Part shown: piece by piece, positions 8,476 through 16,370 of the stretch | How the letters are laid out: each line of letters opens with the position of its first letter | Position numbering within the stretch: position 1 is the first letter of the stretch | Origin: Corynebacterium lactis | Lineage (GTDB): Bacteria; Actinomycetota; Actinomycetes; Mycobacteriales; Mycobacteriaceae | Assembly (NCBI RefSeq): GCF_900519355.1 | Contig: NZ_ULHE01000001.1 | Location: 558,001-622,000, forward strand | Direction: 5' to 3' | Length of the DNA stretch: 64,000 bases | Notes under the pieces: model-generated | Databases searched by the model: none | Told to the model about the DNA's origin: nothing | What the model saw: the letters and a program-made list of their open reading frames with translations, nothing else | Position numbers and translations under genes: made by a program

Positions 8476-9057
8476 CTAGAGTCCTTTGTCCTTGGCGTCG
8501 GAAGTCTGGGCGGGGGCAGTCGTACTGGCGGGGTCATGCACGTCGGGCGGCGCCAGAGCCTCGATGCGGTCGAGCCAGCGGATGATGCCTTCCAGCTCGA
8601 AGATGCGGCGCTCGGCGTTGAGCCGCTCTGCGGTGCGCTGGGGTGGCAGGGAAGCGGCCTCGTCGTTGATCCGGCGGAGCTGCCGCAGGGTCGCGAAGCG
8701 CTGCGTGTCCAGGAGCTGGATGAAGGCGGAAGCCTCGCGCCGGGCGGCCAGTGCGAAGCGGATGACCAGTTCGTCGCGGGTAGGCCCCGGTTGCTCGATG
8801 GCGTTGGCCCACCAGGTACGCAGCTCGTCTCGACCGGCCGGCGTGATGTCGTACTGGTCGACGGTGCGGCCACTCGGACTTGTGACCTCGTGGCTGACAG
8901 CGAGCTGGTCGCGGACGAGCCTATTGAGCGTCTGCGACACCTGGCCCTGGTTGAGGACGAAAAGCCCGCCCATCTCCTCCTCAAAGGCCGCGCGCAGCTC
9001 GCTCGCCGTGTGCGGTTGCTCCCCGATGAGGGTCAGGAGGGAGTGTTTGATGGACAT
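8476..9057 (-). CDS. PadR-family transcriptional regulator
   Basis: This 193-residue repressor has an N-terminal PadR winged helix (residues 1-75: SIKHSLLTLIGEQPHTASEL, then LNQGQVSQTLNRLVRDQLA). A C-terminal helical dimerisation domain follows, with an E/R-rich helix around 145-160. PadR proteins typically repress drug-exporter genes and release DNA when they bind the drug. The stop is 2 bp before the ATPase start, so regulator, ATPase and permease form one operon. Two perfect palindromes upstream are its likely operators. Confidence 0.9.
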   Translation of the reverse strand: MSIKHSLLTLIGEQPHTASELRAAFEEEMGGLFVLNQGQVSQTLNRLVRDQLAVSHEVTSPSGRTVDQYDITPAGRDELRTWWANAIEQPGPTRDELVIRFALAARREASAFIQLLDTQRFATLRQLRRINDEAASLPPQRTAERLNAERRIFELEGIIRWLDRIEALAPPDVHDPASTTAPAQTSDAKDKGL

Positions 9058-9112
9058 GGTGACGGTGCTCCGTAGAGTTGGAAAGGCGGTGTAAAAGCGC
9101 TGTTCGCAGTTA

Positions 9113-9152
9113 GGTTACTGGGTAACCACGACTCAAGGTTACCGGGTAACCT
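9113..9152. promoter_or_regulatory. Tandem PadR operator (two 15-bp palindromes)
   Basis: Box 1 is GGTTACTGGGTAACC (9113-9127) and box 2 is GGTTACCGGGTAACC (9137-9151, extended by an A/T pair to 17 bp). Their centres are 24 bp apart, so both lie nearly on the same face of the helix. On the - strand the inner half of box 1 supplies a possible -10 (TAACCT) for padR. The boxes sit 56-95 bp upstream of padR and about 150 bp before the divergent MFS gene, so they could control both. Confidence 0.8.
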
Positions 9153-9299
9153 AGGTGGGTGGCAATAGGGATTTTGCGGGGGCAGACCGCCGACCGGCGG
9201 GAGGGCTCTAGCGGCAGCCAAAGCCTGACCCGCCCCGAAAGAACTAAAGCCCCCGTCCCCAATCCGACGACAGTCCGCGCCGCCCGCTACTGTGAACTC

Positions 9300-10658
9300 A
9301 TGACCCCGCCCCGCAATACCGCTGAGCAGCAGTCCCAGCCGTCCCCACCTGCCCAGCATGAAACCGCGCCGACCCTACGCTCGAACGCCTCGCGCTACGT
9401 GTGGGCGCACGGCCTGCAAAACGTCGGCGACCAAATCATCGCCGCCAAGACGCTACTGCCATGGCTGCTCCAAGCTGCGGGCGCCCCAGCCTTCTTCATC
9501 GCGCTACTCGTCCCCGTGCGCGAGTCCGGCTCGATGCTGCCGCAGGCCGCGCTCACCCCGTGGGTGAAAACGCGCCGCCGCCGCGTCTCCGTGTGGATCG
9601 CGGGCGCGCTCGGTCAGGCCGCCTCCGCCGGGCTGATCGCGCTGGCCGCACTTTTTCTTGAGGGGGTGGCCCTCGGAATCGCCGTCGTCGCAGCTCTCGC
9701 CTGCTTTGCGACGGCGCGGGCCCTGTGCTCGATGGCCTCGAAAGACGTGCAGGGGCGGACTATTCCGAAGGGGCAGCGGGGCCAAATCAGCGGTCGCGCC
9801 ACGATGCTCGGTGGCGTCGCCGCCGTCGTCGTCGGCGCGGTGCTGTGGGGGCTGGCGGACAAGCTAAGTGGCCCGATGATCGCGGGCTTTATCGCCGCTG
9901 CCGCGTGTTCGTGGCTGGTGGCGGTGCTGATTTTCCGGGGCATCGACGAGCCCGAATGTGCCGAAGACTCCTGCGGGCCGAACTCCAATTGGTGGAAGGA
10001 TACCTGGGCGCTGTTCGCCAGCGACCGGGACTTCCGGTCCTTCGTTATCGTGCGTAGTCTGCTGCTGGTCACGGCGCTATCGACGACGTTCATCGTCACC
10101 TTGAGCGCCGAGATGGGCGCCAGCGTAGACGAGGCCTTGGGCGCTTCTGGCGCAGGGGCGGGCGCCGGGGCCAGCGGCAGCTCCGGCGGTAGCGTCGGCA
10201 TCTTCCTCATCGCCTCCGGCGTCGCGGCACTGATTGGCGGCAAGGTCACCGGCCTGTGGGCGGATAGGTCCTCAAAGGCCGTGCTCACCTGGTCCGCGGG
10301 TGTCGGCTCGGCGATCCTCCTGCTGCTGGTAGCGGGGGCGCACTGGCTACCGCAGGCCGTCAATGTGTGGTTGTTCCCACTCGGCTTCTTCGCCATGAAC
10401 ATCGTCCACGCCGCGGTGCGAGTCGCGCGCTCCACTTACGTCGTCGATATGGCAGAGGGAGACAAACGCACCGAATACGTCGGCGCCTCCAACACCCTCA
10501 TGGGCATCATCCTGCTGGTTGTTGGAGCGCTCTCGGGCGCGATTGCCATGCTGGGCTCCTCCGCCGCGCTGGTCTTCCTCGCGGTAATCGGCCTGGTCGG
10601 CGTTGCTATGTCCAGCAGGCTCAAGGACGTCAGCCACAAGCCCCTTTCCGCTGATTAG
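9300..10658 (+). CDS. MFS transporter
   Basis: This 452-residue major-facilitator protein has about 12 membrane helices. The ATG at 9300 is chosen because a -10-like TACTGT lies at 9288-9293, six bases upstream, a leaderless arrangement. The longer open frame upstream is not hydrophobic and looks non-coding. Hydrophobic segments run from about residue 45 to 440, with a soluble loop around 220-245 (GIDEPECAEDSCGPN). A second loop, near 290-305, is unusually Gly/Ala/Ser-rich (GASGAGAGAGASGSSGG). The substrate is unknown. It is transcribed away from padR and could belong to the same drug-responsive locus. Confidence 0.8.
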   Translation: MTPPRNTAEQQSQPSPPAQHETAPTLRSNASRYVWAHGLQNVGDQIIAAKTLLPWLLQAAGAPAFFIALLVPVRESGSMLPQAALTPWVKTRRRRVSVWIAGALGQAASAGLIALAALFLEGVALGIAVVAALACFATARALCSMASKDVQGRTIPKGQRGQISGRATMLGGVAAVVVGAVLWGLADKLSGPMIAGFIAAAACSWLVAVLIFRGIDEPECAEDSCGPNSNWWKDTWALFASDRDFRSFVIVRSLLLVTALSTTFIVTLSAEMGASVDEALGASGAGAGAGASGSSGGSVGIFLIASGVAALIGGKVTGLWADRSSKAVLTWSAGVGSAILLLLVAGAHWLPQAVNVWLFPLGFFAMNIVHAAVRVARSTYVVDMAEGDKRTEYVGASNTLMGIILLVVGALSGAIAMLGSSAALVFLAVIGLVGVAMSSRLKDVSHKPLSAD

Positions 10659-10709
10659 GCAGGCCGTTTGGCACTTACTTGAGGCAGTAGCTCACTTGAA
10701 GCGGTGGAG

Positions 10710-11312
10710 CTAGGGACTCAGCGTTTCCCTAATGCTCGGTTTCAGCATGATGAGGTCGATCGCAACCGCGGCGCTAATGACGCCGATTCGCTGGTTGCGA
10801 CTGAGACCTGGCGTCAAATTCAGCGCTAGAGTTCGACCTCCCAGTGAATGCTTCGACAAGTTCGGAAACTGTGTATCGACGCGAGCGATTTCCCGGCCAT
10901 CTGCTTGCAGCGAGAAATTCACGCCGAGAAATTCTCCCACCATCGCAATCTCGGACAATCCCTTGATGGAAAGCGTCAGCGATGTCGACAGCGAGAAAAA
11001 TCTCTTTTTCACTGTCGCGAGGTGGCTGCCCGCAATGCTGTCGAAAACTTCAAAAGTATCGCCGAAAAAGGAGTACGGAGCCCTCATTGCATATACGGGC
11101 CTATCGGCGCGCCCATCGCCAGCAAGATCGTAAGCGCAAAAGTGGCGGCTGAGTCCAATCAGTCGCTTCCACTTGATGCTGGTCTCCCTAACCGTCGCCA
11201 GAACCTGGCCTTCTGGGGAGGAGATCTCAAAATGATCGCGCAGGAAGGTTCCGGCTCGGCGGATGATGAGCCTGTCGTGGAGCAATAATGGTTGCGCCTG
11301 GTCTGGGTGCAT
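10710..11312 (-). CDS. LURP-one-related (tubby-like) family protein, copy 1
   Basis: This 200-residue protein is related to LURP-one/phospholipid-scramblase-like beta-barrel proteins with a central helix. Visible blocks are LLLHDRLIIRRAGTFLRDHF at the start, then VYAMRAPYSFFGDTFEVFD, then REIARVDTQFPNL, and a hydrophobic C-terminal helix (QRIGVISAAVAIDLIML). The molecular role in bacteria is unsettled, and membrane-lipid interaction is inferred from the fold. It is a clear paralog of the next gene, sharing the same block order, and the two form a tandem duplication. Confidence 0.8.
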   Translation of the reverse strand: MHPDQAQPLLLHDRLIIRRAGTFLRDHFEISSPEGQVLATVRETSIKWKRLIGLSRHFCAYDLAGDGRADRPVYAMRAPYSFFGDTFEVFDSIAGSHLATVKKRFFSLSTSLTLSIKGLSEIAMVGEFLGVNFSLQADGREIARVDTQFPNLSKHSLGGRTLALNLTPGLSRNQRIGVISAAVAIDLIMLKPSIRETLSP

Positions 11313-11407
11313 GGCTTTAGCGTAGCAATGGCTCAGGGAGGTGAAACGTGCGCACGCTCAGCCTGGGCTGACAGTTCTAGCCCGATTTTCGGATTCGGCA
11401 GAGCAGG

Positions 11408-12037
11408 CTAGTCAAAAATCGACGCGCCGAAGTCACGCATCTTCGACTTGACCAGGTCGATAGCCAGCACCGCGCCGATGATGCCGATGCGCTGCTGGCG
11501 GCCGAGCTCCGGCGCGAGATGCAGCACATAGGTCTGCTTGCCGAAGAACTCCTTGGCCAGGCCATTCCACTTCTTATCGATACGCGCGATCTCCCGGCCG
11601 CCCGAGGTCAGCCGGAAATCGAAGGCCATAATCCCACCGTCGATCTCAATATCGTCGAAGCCCTCGATCGACAGCGTGAGCCGGGCGCGCAGCGGGATCA
11701 GGCCTCGGCGCACCGTCGCCAGCTGCTCCCCGCCGGGGCAGTCAAAAATGGTGTAGCTGTCGCCGATAATGTTGTACGGATCGCTGACCTCGAAAATCGG
11801 CGTGCCGACGCGCCCATCGCCCTCGACCCCGGCCACGTGGAAGCGGCGAGTAAGCCCGAAGAGCTTCTTTAGCTCGCTGCCGGATTCCGCAATCGTTGCG
11901 ACCTTGCGGCCGTTGGGGTCGAAGATGAAGAAGTCGTCCCGGAGAAACGTCCGGGACTGCCGGATAATCAGGGTGTTGTGCTGCAACAGCGGTGGCATCT
12001 GCGGTGGCATCTGTTGGGGCGTCTGCTGGGCGTCCAT
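11408..12037 (-). CDS. LURP-one-related (tubby-like) family protein, copy 2
   Basis: This 209-residue paralog of the neighbouring gene aligns over the whole length: HNTLIIRQSRTFLRDDFFIF, then PIFEVSDPYNIIGDSYTIFD, then GGREIARIDKKWNGLAKEFF, then RQQRIGIIGAVLAIDLV. It has an extra Gln/Pro-rich N-terminus (residues 1-18). The gap between the copies is about 95 bp and both point the same way, so they may be cotranscribed. The function is not known beyond the lipid-binding-like fold. Confidence 0.8.
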   Translation of the reverse strand: MDAQQTPQQMPPQMPPLLQHNTLIIRQSRTFLRDDFFIFDPNGRKVATIAESGSELKKLFGLTRRFHVAGVEGDGRVGTPIFEVSDPYNIIGDSYTIFDCPGGEQLATVRRGLIPLRARLTLSIEGFDDIEIDGGIMAFDFRLTSGGREIARIDKKWNGLAKEFFGKQTYVLHLAPELGRQQRIGIIGAVLAIDLVKSKMRDFGASIFD

Positions 12038-12073
12038 GCCACCAGGCTAGCAAGCGGCCCGGGTTAAGTGAGT

Positions 12074-13117
12074 TTAGAACTCCACGACCATCTTGCCGGT
12101 GTTGCCGCCGGAGAAGAGTTCCAAGAACGCCGCAGGCATGTTCTCGATACCGTGGCGGGTGGTCACGTCGTATTTAATCTCGCCGGAGACCACCAGCGGG
12201 GCGATCGTGGCCTGGAACTCCTGGGCCAGGTGCAGGTAGTGGCCGAGGACGAAGCCGCGTAGGGTCAGGCACTTGCCGATGGCAAGCACCAGGTTCTTCG
12301 GTCCGGCCGGGCGCTCGGTGGCGTTGTACTGGGAAATCGCGCCGCACAGGGCAGCGCGGCCGAAGTCATTCATCGCGCCGATGGCGGCCTCGAGGTGCTC
12401 GCCGCCGACGTTGTCGAAGTAGAAGTCGATGCCGTTCGGGGCGGCGTCGGCAAGCGAGTCGGCGACGGGCCCGTCGTGGTAGTTGAAGGCAGCGTCGAAG
12501 CCCAGCTCGAGCAGGCGGGCGACCTTCTCGTCGGAGCCGGCCGAGCCGATCACGCGCGCCGCGCCCAGGTGCTTGGCGATCTGGCCGACGGCCGAGCCCA
12601 CGGCGCCCGCGGCACCGGAGACGAACACCGTGTCGCCCTCCTTCATCTCGCCGACGGCGGTGAGTCCGGCGTAGGCGGTCAGGCCAGTGAGGCCGAGAAT
12701 TCCCAGGTAGGCGTGGGCGGGCGCGAGGTTCAGATCAACCGGGGTGGCCTCGTCCGCATTTACGACGGCGTGGGTCTGCCAGCCGAAGGAGTGGCGCACG
12801 GCATCGCCGACGGCGAACTTCTCGGACTTCGAGGCGACGACGGTGCCCACGGCGCCGCCGGTCAGCGGCTGATCGATCTGGAAGGGCGGGATGTAGGACT
12901 TGACGTCGTTCATGCGGCCGCGCATGTAGGGGTCGACGGTGGCGACGGTATTGCTAACGAGGATCTGGCCGTCGGCAAGCTCCGGCAGGTCGACCGTTTC
13001 GAGGCGGAAGTTCTCCGCGGTCGGCATGCCCTTCGGCCGGGACGCGAGGACCCACTGCTGTGTCTGGGTGGGCAGCGCGGAGGGTGCGGATGAGGCGGAC
13101 GGTGTGGAAGTCATCAT
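12074..13117 (-). CDS. NADP-dependent MDR-family oxidoreductase (CurA / leukotriene-B4 reductase type)
   Basis: This 347-residue cytosolic medium-chain reductase lacks the catalytic-zinc signature of alcohol dehydrogenases. It reduces activated double bonds (enones or quinones) with NADPH. The N-terminus matches the family: WVLASRPKGMPTAENFRLE and DPYMRGRMND. The nucleotide-binding motif AAGAVGSAVGQIAKHLGA is near residue 175, and YFDNVGGEHLEAAI near 245 is typical. The C-terminus ends in GGNTGKMVVEF, as in CurA relatives. The substrate is not predictable from context. An over-represented 12-mer (12445-12456) lies inside the gene. Confidence 0.88.
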   Translation of the reverse strand: MMTSTPSASSAPSALPTQTQQWVLASRPKGMPTAENFRLETVDLPELADGQILVSNTVATVDPYMRGRMNDVKSYIPPFQIDQPLTGGAVGTVVASKSEKFAVGDAVRHSFGWQTHAVVNADEATPVDLNLAPAHAYLGILGLTGLTAYAGLTAVGEMKEGDTVFVSGAAGAVGSAVGQIAKHLGAARVIGSAGSDEKVARLLELGFDAAFNYHDGPVADSLADAAPNGIDFYFDNVGGEHLEAAIGAMNDFGRAALCGAISQYNATERPAGPKNLVLAIGKCLTLRGFVLGHYLHLAQEFQATIAPLVVSGEIKYDVTTRHGIENMPAAFLELFSGGNTGKMVVEF

Positions 13118-13217
13118 TGGTGAAAATCCTTCAATTACTTATCGCATTAGACGTTTTTTCAGGACGCCCACCTTACTCCGACGGCGAGGGCCAATCGCAA
13201 ACACGGCGGTCAGCCGC

Positions 13218-13838
13218 TTACTCTTCGACGTAGGCCCGAAGCTGATCGACCATTTCTCCCAGCTCCGGCAGGAGGGGAAGGCCGGGCAACCTGCCTGAAA
13301 TCACCTCAAGGACGGAGGTGTACCACCACAGTTGCTGGCCCGGCGAAGAGTTGAAGCGGCCCCACACCGACCGGCCGTCCCGGCGCAAATCCTCCAAGGT
13401 CGAGGACAGGTTGTGGAACTTGTCCGCGGCGGCGACGATTACCGATCCCTCCGGCGCTTTGGCGAGGGCGGCGAGGTAGGCGTCGGAACGCCCCTGCCAA
13501 TCGCGGATGGACTCGTCCTTGGTGACCCCTCGGACGATGTCGACGACGCGCGGGCCAAACTCGGCGCTCATCTGCTCGGCGGAGTAGAACTCGGGAACAT
13601 CTTCGAGGATGTCGTGGAAGAGCGCCGCGACCAGGACGTCCTCGTCGTCGGTGACACGGGAGGCCAGCAGCATGACCGAGAACGGGTGGCTGATGTACGG
13701 GATGGTTGTCGATTTGCGGTAGTGGCCCTCGTGGGCGCGGGCAGCGGTCGCGACGGCGCGCAGGAGTCGGGGACTGGGGATAACCCCACCGGTGGGAGGT
13801 CTGGATTGCGTGGTCGACTTGTCCATTGCGTTGTCCAT
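13218..13838 (-). CDS. HD-domain phosphohydrolase (MESH1/SpoT-hydrolase type)
   Basis: This protein of about 206 residues carries a single HD hydrolase domain like the small alarmone hydrolase or MESH1 group. The block TIPYISHPFSVMLLASRV is followed by the metal-binding LVAALFHDILEDVPEF and by AAADKFHNLSS. Such enzymes remove pyrophosphate from (p)ppGpp or act on NADPH. No synthetase domain is attached. The start at 13838 is preferred because GAGAGGG lies eight or nine bases before it. A longer reading from 13856 would put that ribosome site inside the gene. It is divergent from the TRIC-channel gene. Confidence 0.75.
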   Translation of the reverse strand: MDNAMDKSTTQSRPPTGGVIPSPRLLRAVATAARAHEGHYRKSTTIPYISHPFSVMLLASRVTDDEDVLVAALFHDILEDVPEFYSAEQMSAEFGPRVVDIVRGVTKDESIRDWQGRSDAYLAALAKAPEGSVIVAAADKFHNLSSTLEDLRRDGRSVWGRFNSSPGQQLWWYTSVLEVISGRLPGLPLLPELGEMVDQLRAYVEE

Positions 13839-13902
13839 TGCGTTGGTCCCTCTCATCCCGGCTCATCCCAGCCCGCGGATTAAACACGCGGGTCGCCCCC
13901 AA

Positions 13903-13908
13903 TACAAT
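13903..13908 (+). promoter_or_regulatory. -10 element (TACAAT) of a leaderless promoter
   Basis: TACAAT ends 7 bp before the ATG at 13916, so transcription would start at or next to the start codon. No ribosome-binding site is visible, which fits a leaderless message for the TRIC-type channel gene. Confidence 0.6.
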
Positions 13909-13915
13909 AAATCCC

Positions 13916-15001
13916 ATGACCGTCGCCGAAGTAGACCCGCTCATCGAGTCGCTGTACAGGTACTCCGACGTCATCGGCGTCCTGCTGATGGGAATCATCG
14001 GAGGCACGATAGCCAGGCAGCGTGGCTACGACATCGTCGGATTCTTCTTCATCGCGCTGTTCTCCGCGCTCGGCGGCGGCATGATCCGCGACGTCCTGAT
14101 CAACCGCGGTACCGTCGCCGCGATGAGCGAGCCCGAGTACCTGATCCTCGCCTTCGCCGGCGCCCTGATTGCCCGCTTCGTCTACTTTAAGGGCAAGACC
14201 TGGGAATACACGCAGGTCCACGGCGACGCTATTGTCTCCGGGCTGTGGGCCGCGACCGGCACCGTCAAGGGGGTAACCTACGGGCTGCCGGTGCTGCCGT
14301 GCATCATGATGGGCGTCTTCACCGCGACCGGCGGGTCCATGATTCGCGACATTGTCACCGGCCGAGTGCCGGAAGTCTTCGGCGACAACCAACCGACCGT
14401 CATACCGGCCGTGGCCTGCGCCGTAACGGTGATCATCGGCCACCACTTCGACTTCCTCGCAGCAGCCATGATTATTGGCCCGCTGATCAGCATTGGCCTA
14501 TCTCTGCTTGGCTACTGGGCGAATTGGCGCGTCTCAGCTCGCTCCGACTGGGCGCCCATCAACGACACCGCGGCGCAGATTGCCGTGCTCGCGCGCCGGG
14601 CGGAGGGCAAGGGGCGCGCGGTGGGCCGCCGGCTGGAGCCGAGCCGCCTGCGCTCCTGGCGACACCGTCAGATGGAAAAGGCCCTGCAGAGGCGCATCGA
14701 GGCCGAGGTCGGCACCGGCGTCTCGCGGCAGAGGGCCGAGGCCAATGCGGAGGAATTCCTCGACGAGTTCAACGCCGAGTTTCCCTCCGCGCCGCGGGAG
14801 GAGGCGTCGGCAAGCGAGGGAAGGCAGGACTTCGGCGTGGACCTCGCGGGCGACTCCTACGACGACTACGGCCGAAACGCCCAGCGCCGCGAGCGCGACT
14901 ACCGCGAGATGCTCGACCGCATCCTGGCCGACGACGATGCCGCGGATCAGCTCATCGCGACGCTGATGAAGAAGTATCGCGACCGCGACGACTCCGAGTA
15001 G
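13916..15001 (+). CDS. TRIC-type cation channel family protein (UPF0126) with long C-terminal extension
   Basis: The first 200 residues hold two repeats of three membrane helices with the glycine-kinked hallmarks SALGGGMIRDVLINRG and ATGGSMIRDIVTGRVPEVF. These define prokaryotic TRIC channels, homotrimeric K+-permeable pores. Typical bacterial members are about 200-230 residues. This one is 361 residues, because a hydrophilic helical tail of about 140 residues follows (RRLEPSRLRSWRHRQMEKAL, then an acidic stretch and RERDYREMLDRILADDDA). The tail is probably cytosolic and could be regulatory. The ATG is supported by a -10 seven bases upstream. Confidence 0.85.
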   Translation: MTVAEVDPLIESLYRYSDVIGVLLMGIIGGTIARQRGYDIVGFFFIALFSALGGGMIRDVLINRGTVAAMSEPEYLILAFAGALIARFVYFKGKTWEYTQVHGDAIVSGLWAATGTVKGVTYGLPVLPCIMMGVFTATGGSMIRDIVTGRVPEVFGDNQPTVIPAVACAVTVIIGHHFDFLAAAMIIGPLISIGLSLLGYWANWRVSARSDWAPINDTAAQIAVLARRAEGKGRAVGRRLEPSRLRSWRHRQMEKALQRRIEAEVGTGVSRQRAEANAEEFLDEFNAEFPSAPREEASASEGRQDFGVDLAGDSYDDYGRNAQRRERDYREMLDRILADDDAADQLIATLMKKYRDRDDSE

Positions 15002-15069
15002 GCCGGACTAGTCAGGAGCCGACCCGATCCGGGCCGTCCTAATCCGGGCTATTGCCTAGACTGCAGGGC

Positions 15070-16361
15070 ATGAGCACTCGCCACTTCGGATTCAACCTCA
15101 CCGAGCACAAAATCCGGGTCCCCTGGGATCCTTTCAACGACCCGGCGGGGGAGTCCTTCGAGCTCTTCGCCCGTGAAATCGCAGCTCCCGGCAAGGAGGA
15201 CGCGCCCGCGCTGGTCTACTTCCAGGGCGGTCCGGGCTTCCCGGCGCCGCGGCCCACCTCCGCCGGCGGGTCATCGGCCAGGCGCTGAAGGAGTTCCGTG
15301 TCATTCTCCTGGACCAGCGCGGCACGGGCCGCTCGGGGCGTATCGACGCCGCCTCCGCCGCGGCCGGCTCTCCGTCGGACGCGGGGCACCTGGCCCTGCT
15401 CCGGCAGGAGTACATCGTCGAGGACGCCGAGGCTCTGCGCCGGCACCTGGGCCTGGAGAAGTGGTCGCTCTACGGGCAGTCCTTCGGCGGATTCTGCATC
15501 ACCTCGTATCTGTCGCGGCGCCCCGAGTCGGTGGAGCACGCCTACCTCACTGGCGGGCTTCCGGTGCTGGACCGCGGGGCGGACGACCTGTACCGGGCGA
15601 CCTTTGACAAGCTGGAGGTCCGCCACGAGCGTTTCTACCGCGAGTACCCGTGGGCGCAGCAGCGCATTCGCGAGGTCTGCGCGCATCTGGACCAGTCGGA
15701 CGAGCGTCTGCCCACCGGTGAGCGCCTGTCCTCGCGGCGCCTTCGCACGATCGGCATTGAGCTGGGCCGCGGCGAGGGCTTCCACGCCCTGGCTTACCTG
15801 TTTGAGGAGCCCTTCCACCGCGTGGGCGGGGAGAAGGTCCTGCGCACGGACTTCCTCGCCGACGTCGGCTCGCGCGTCAGCTTCGCGGGCGGCCCCCTCT
15901 ATGCCGCGATCCACGAGTCCATCTACGGCGGGGTCGGTGCGCAGGCCGTGACCGGCTGGTCCGCGCATCGCATTCGCGAGGAGATGCCCGGATTCGAGGA
16001 GGCCGCCGACCCGCGCTCCGCGGAGCCCTTCTATCTGACCGGCGAGCACATCTTCCCCTGGCAGTTCGAGGAGGACCCGGCGCTGGTGCCGCTGCGCGAC
16101 GCGGCCTTCGATCTGGCGCAGCACCCCTTCGGTTCCAGCCTCTACGGCTCGGACCCGGCTACGGCCCTGGCGCAGGCCCCGGTCTCTGCCGCCGCGGTCT
16201 ACCTGGACGACATCTTCGTTCCCTTCGAGTTTTCCATGGACACGGCCACAACCTACTGTGACCTGCGCACTTGGGTGACTAACGCTCACCAGCACGACGG
16301 CATCCGCCACGACGGCGCCGGCATCTTCGAGCAGTTGCGCAACCTGGTCGAGTCGCACTAA
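15070..16361 (+). pseudogene. pip: Prolyl aminopeptidase (proline iminopeptidase), S33 family, one frameshift
   Basis: The gene would encode a 430-residue alpha/beta hydrolase that removes N-terminal proline from peptides. In order come the oxyanion block VYFQGGPGFPAPRP, the strand LLDQRGTGRSG, and the nucleophile elbow SLYGQSFGGFCI. The cap and C-terminal regions follow, ending near HDGIRHDGAG, where the catalytic histidine is expected. The frame breaks at the GGG at 15268-15270. Adding one G rejoins the two parts perfectly (total 1293 bases, divisible by three). The protein is otherwise intact, so a sequencing error is more likely than true loss. As written, only the first 73 residues or so would be made correctly. 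Confidence 0.85.
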
Positions 16362-16370
16362 AAACGTGTC

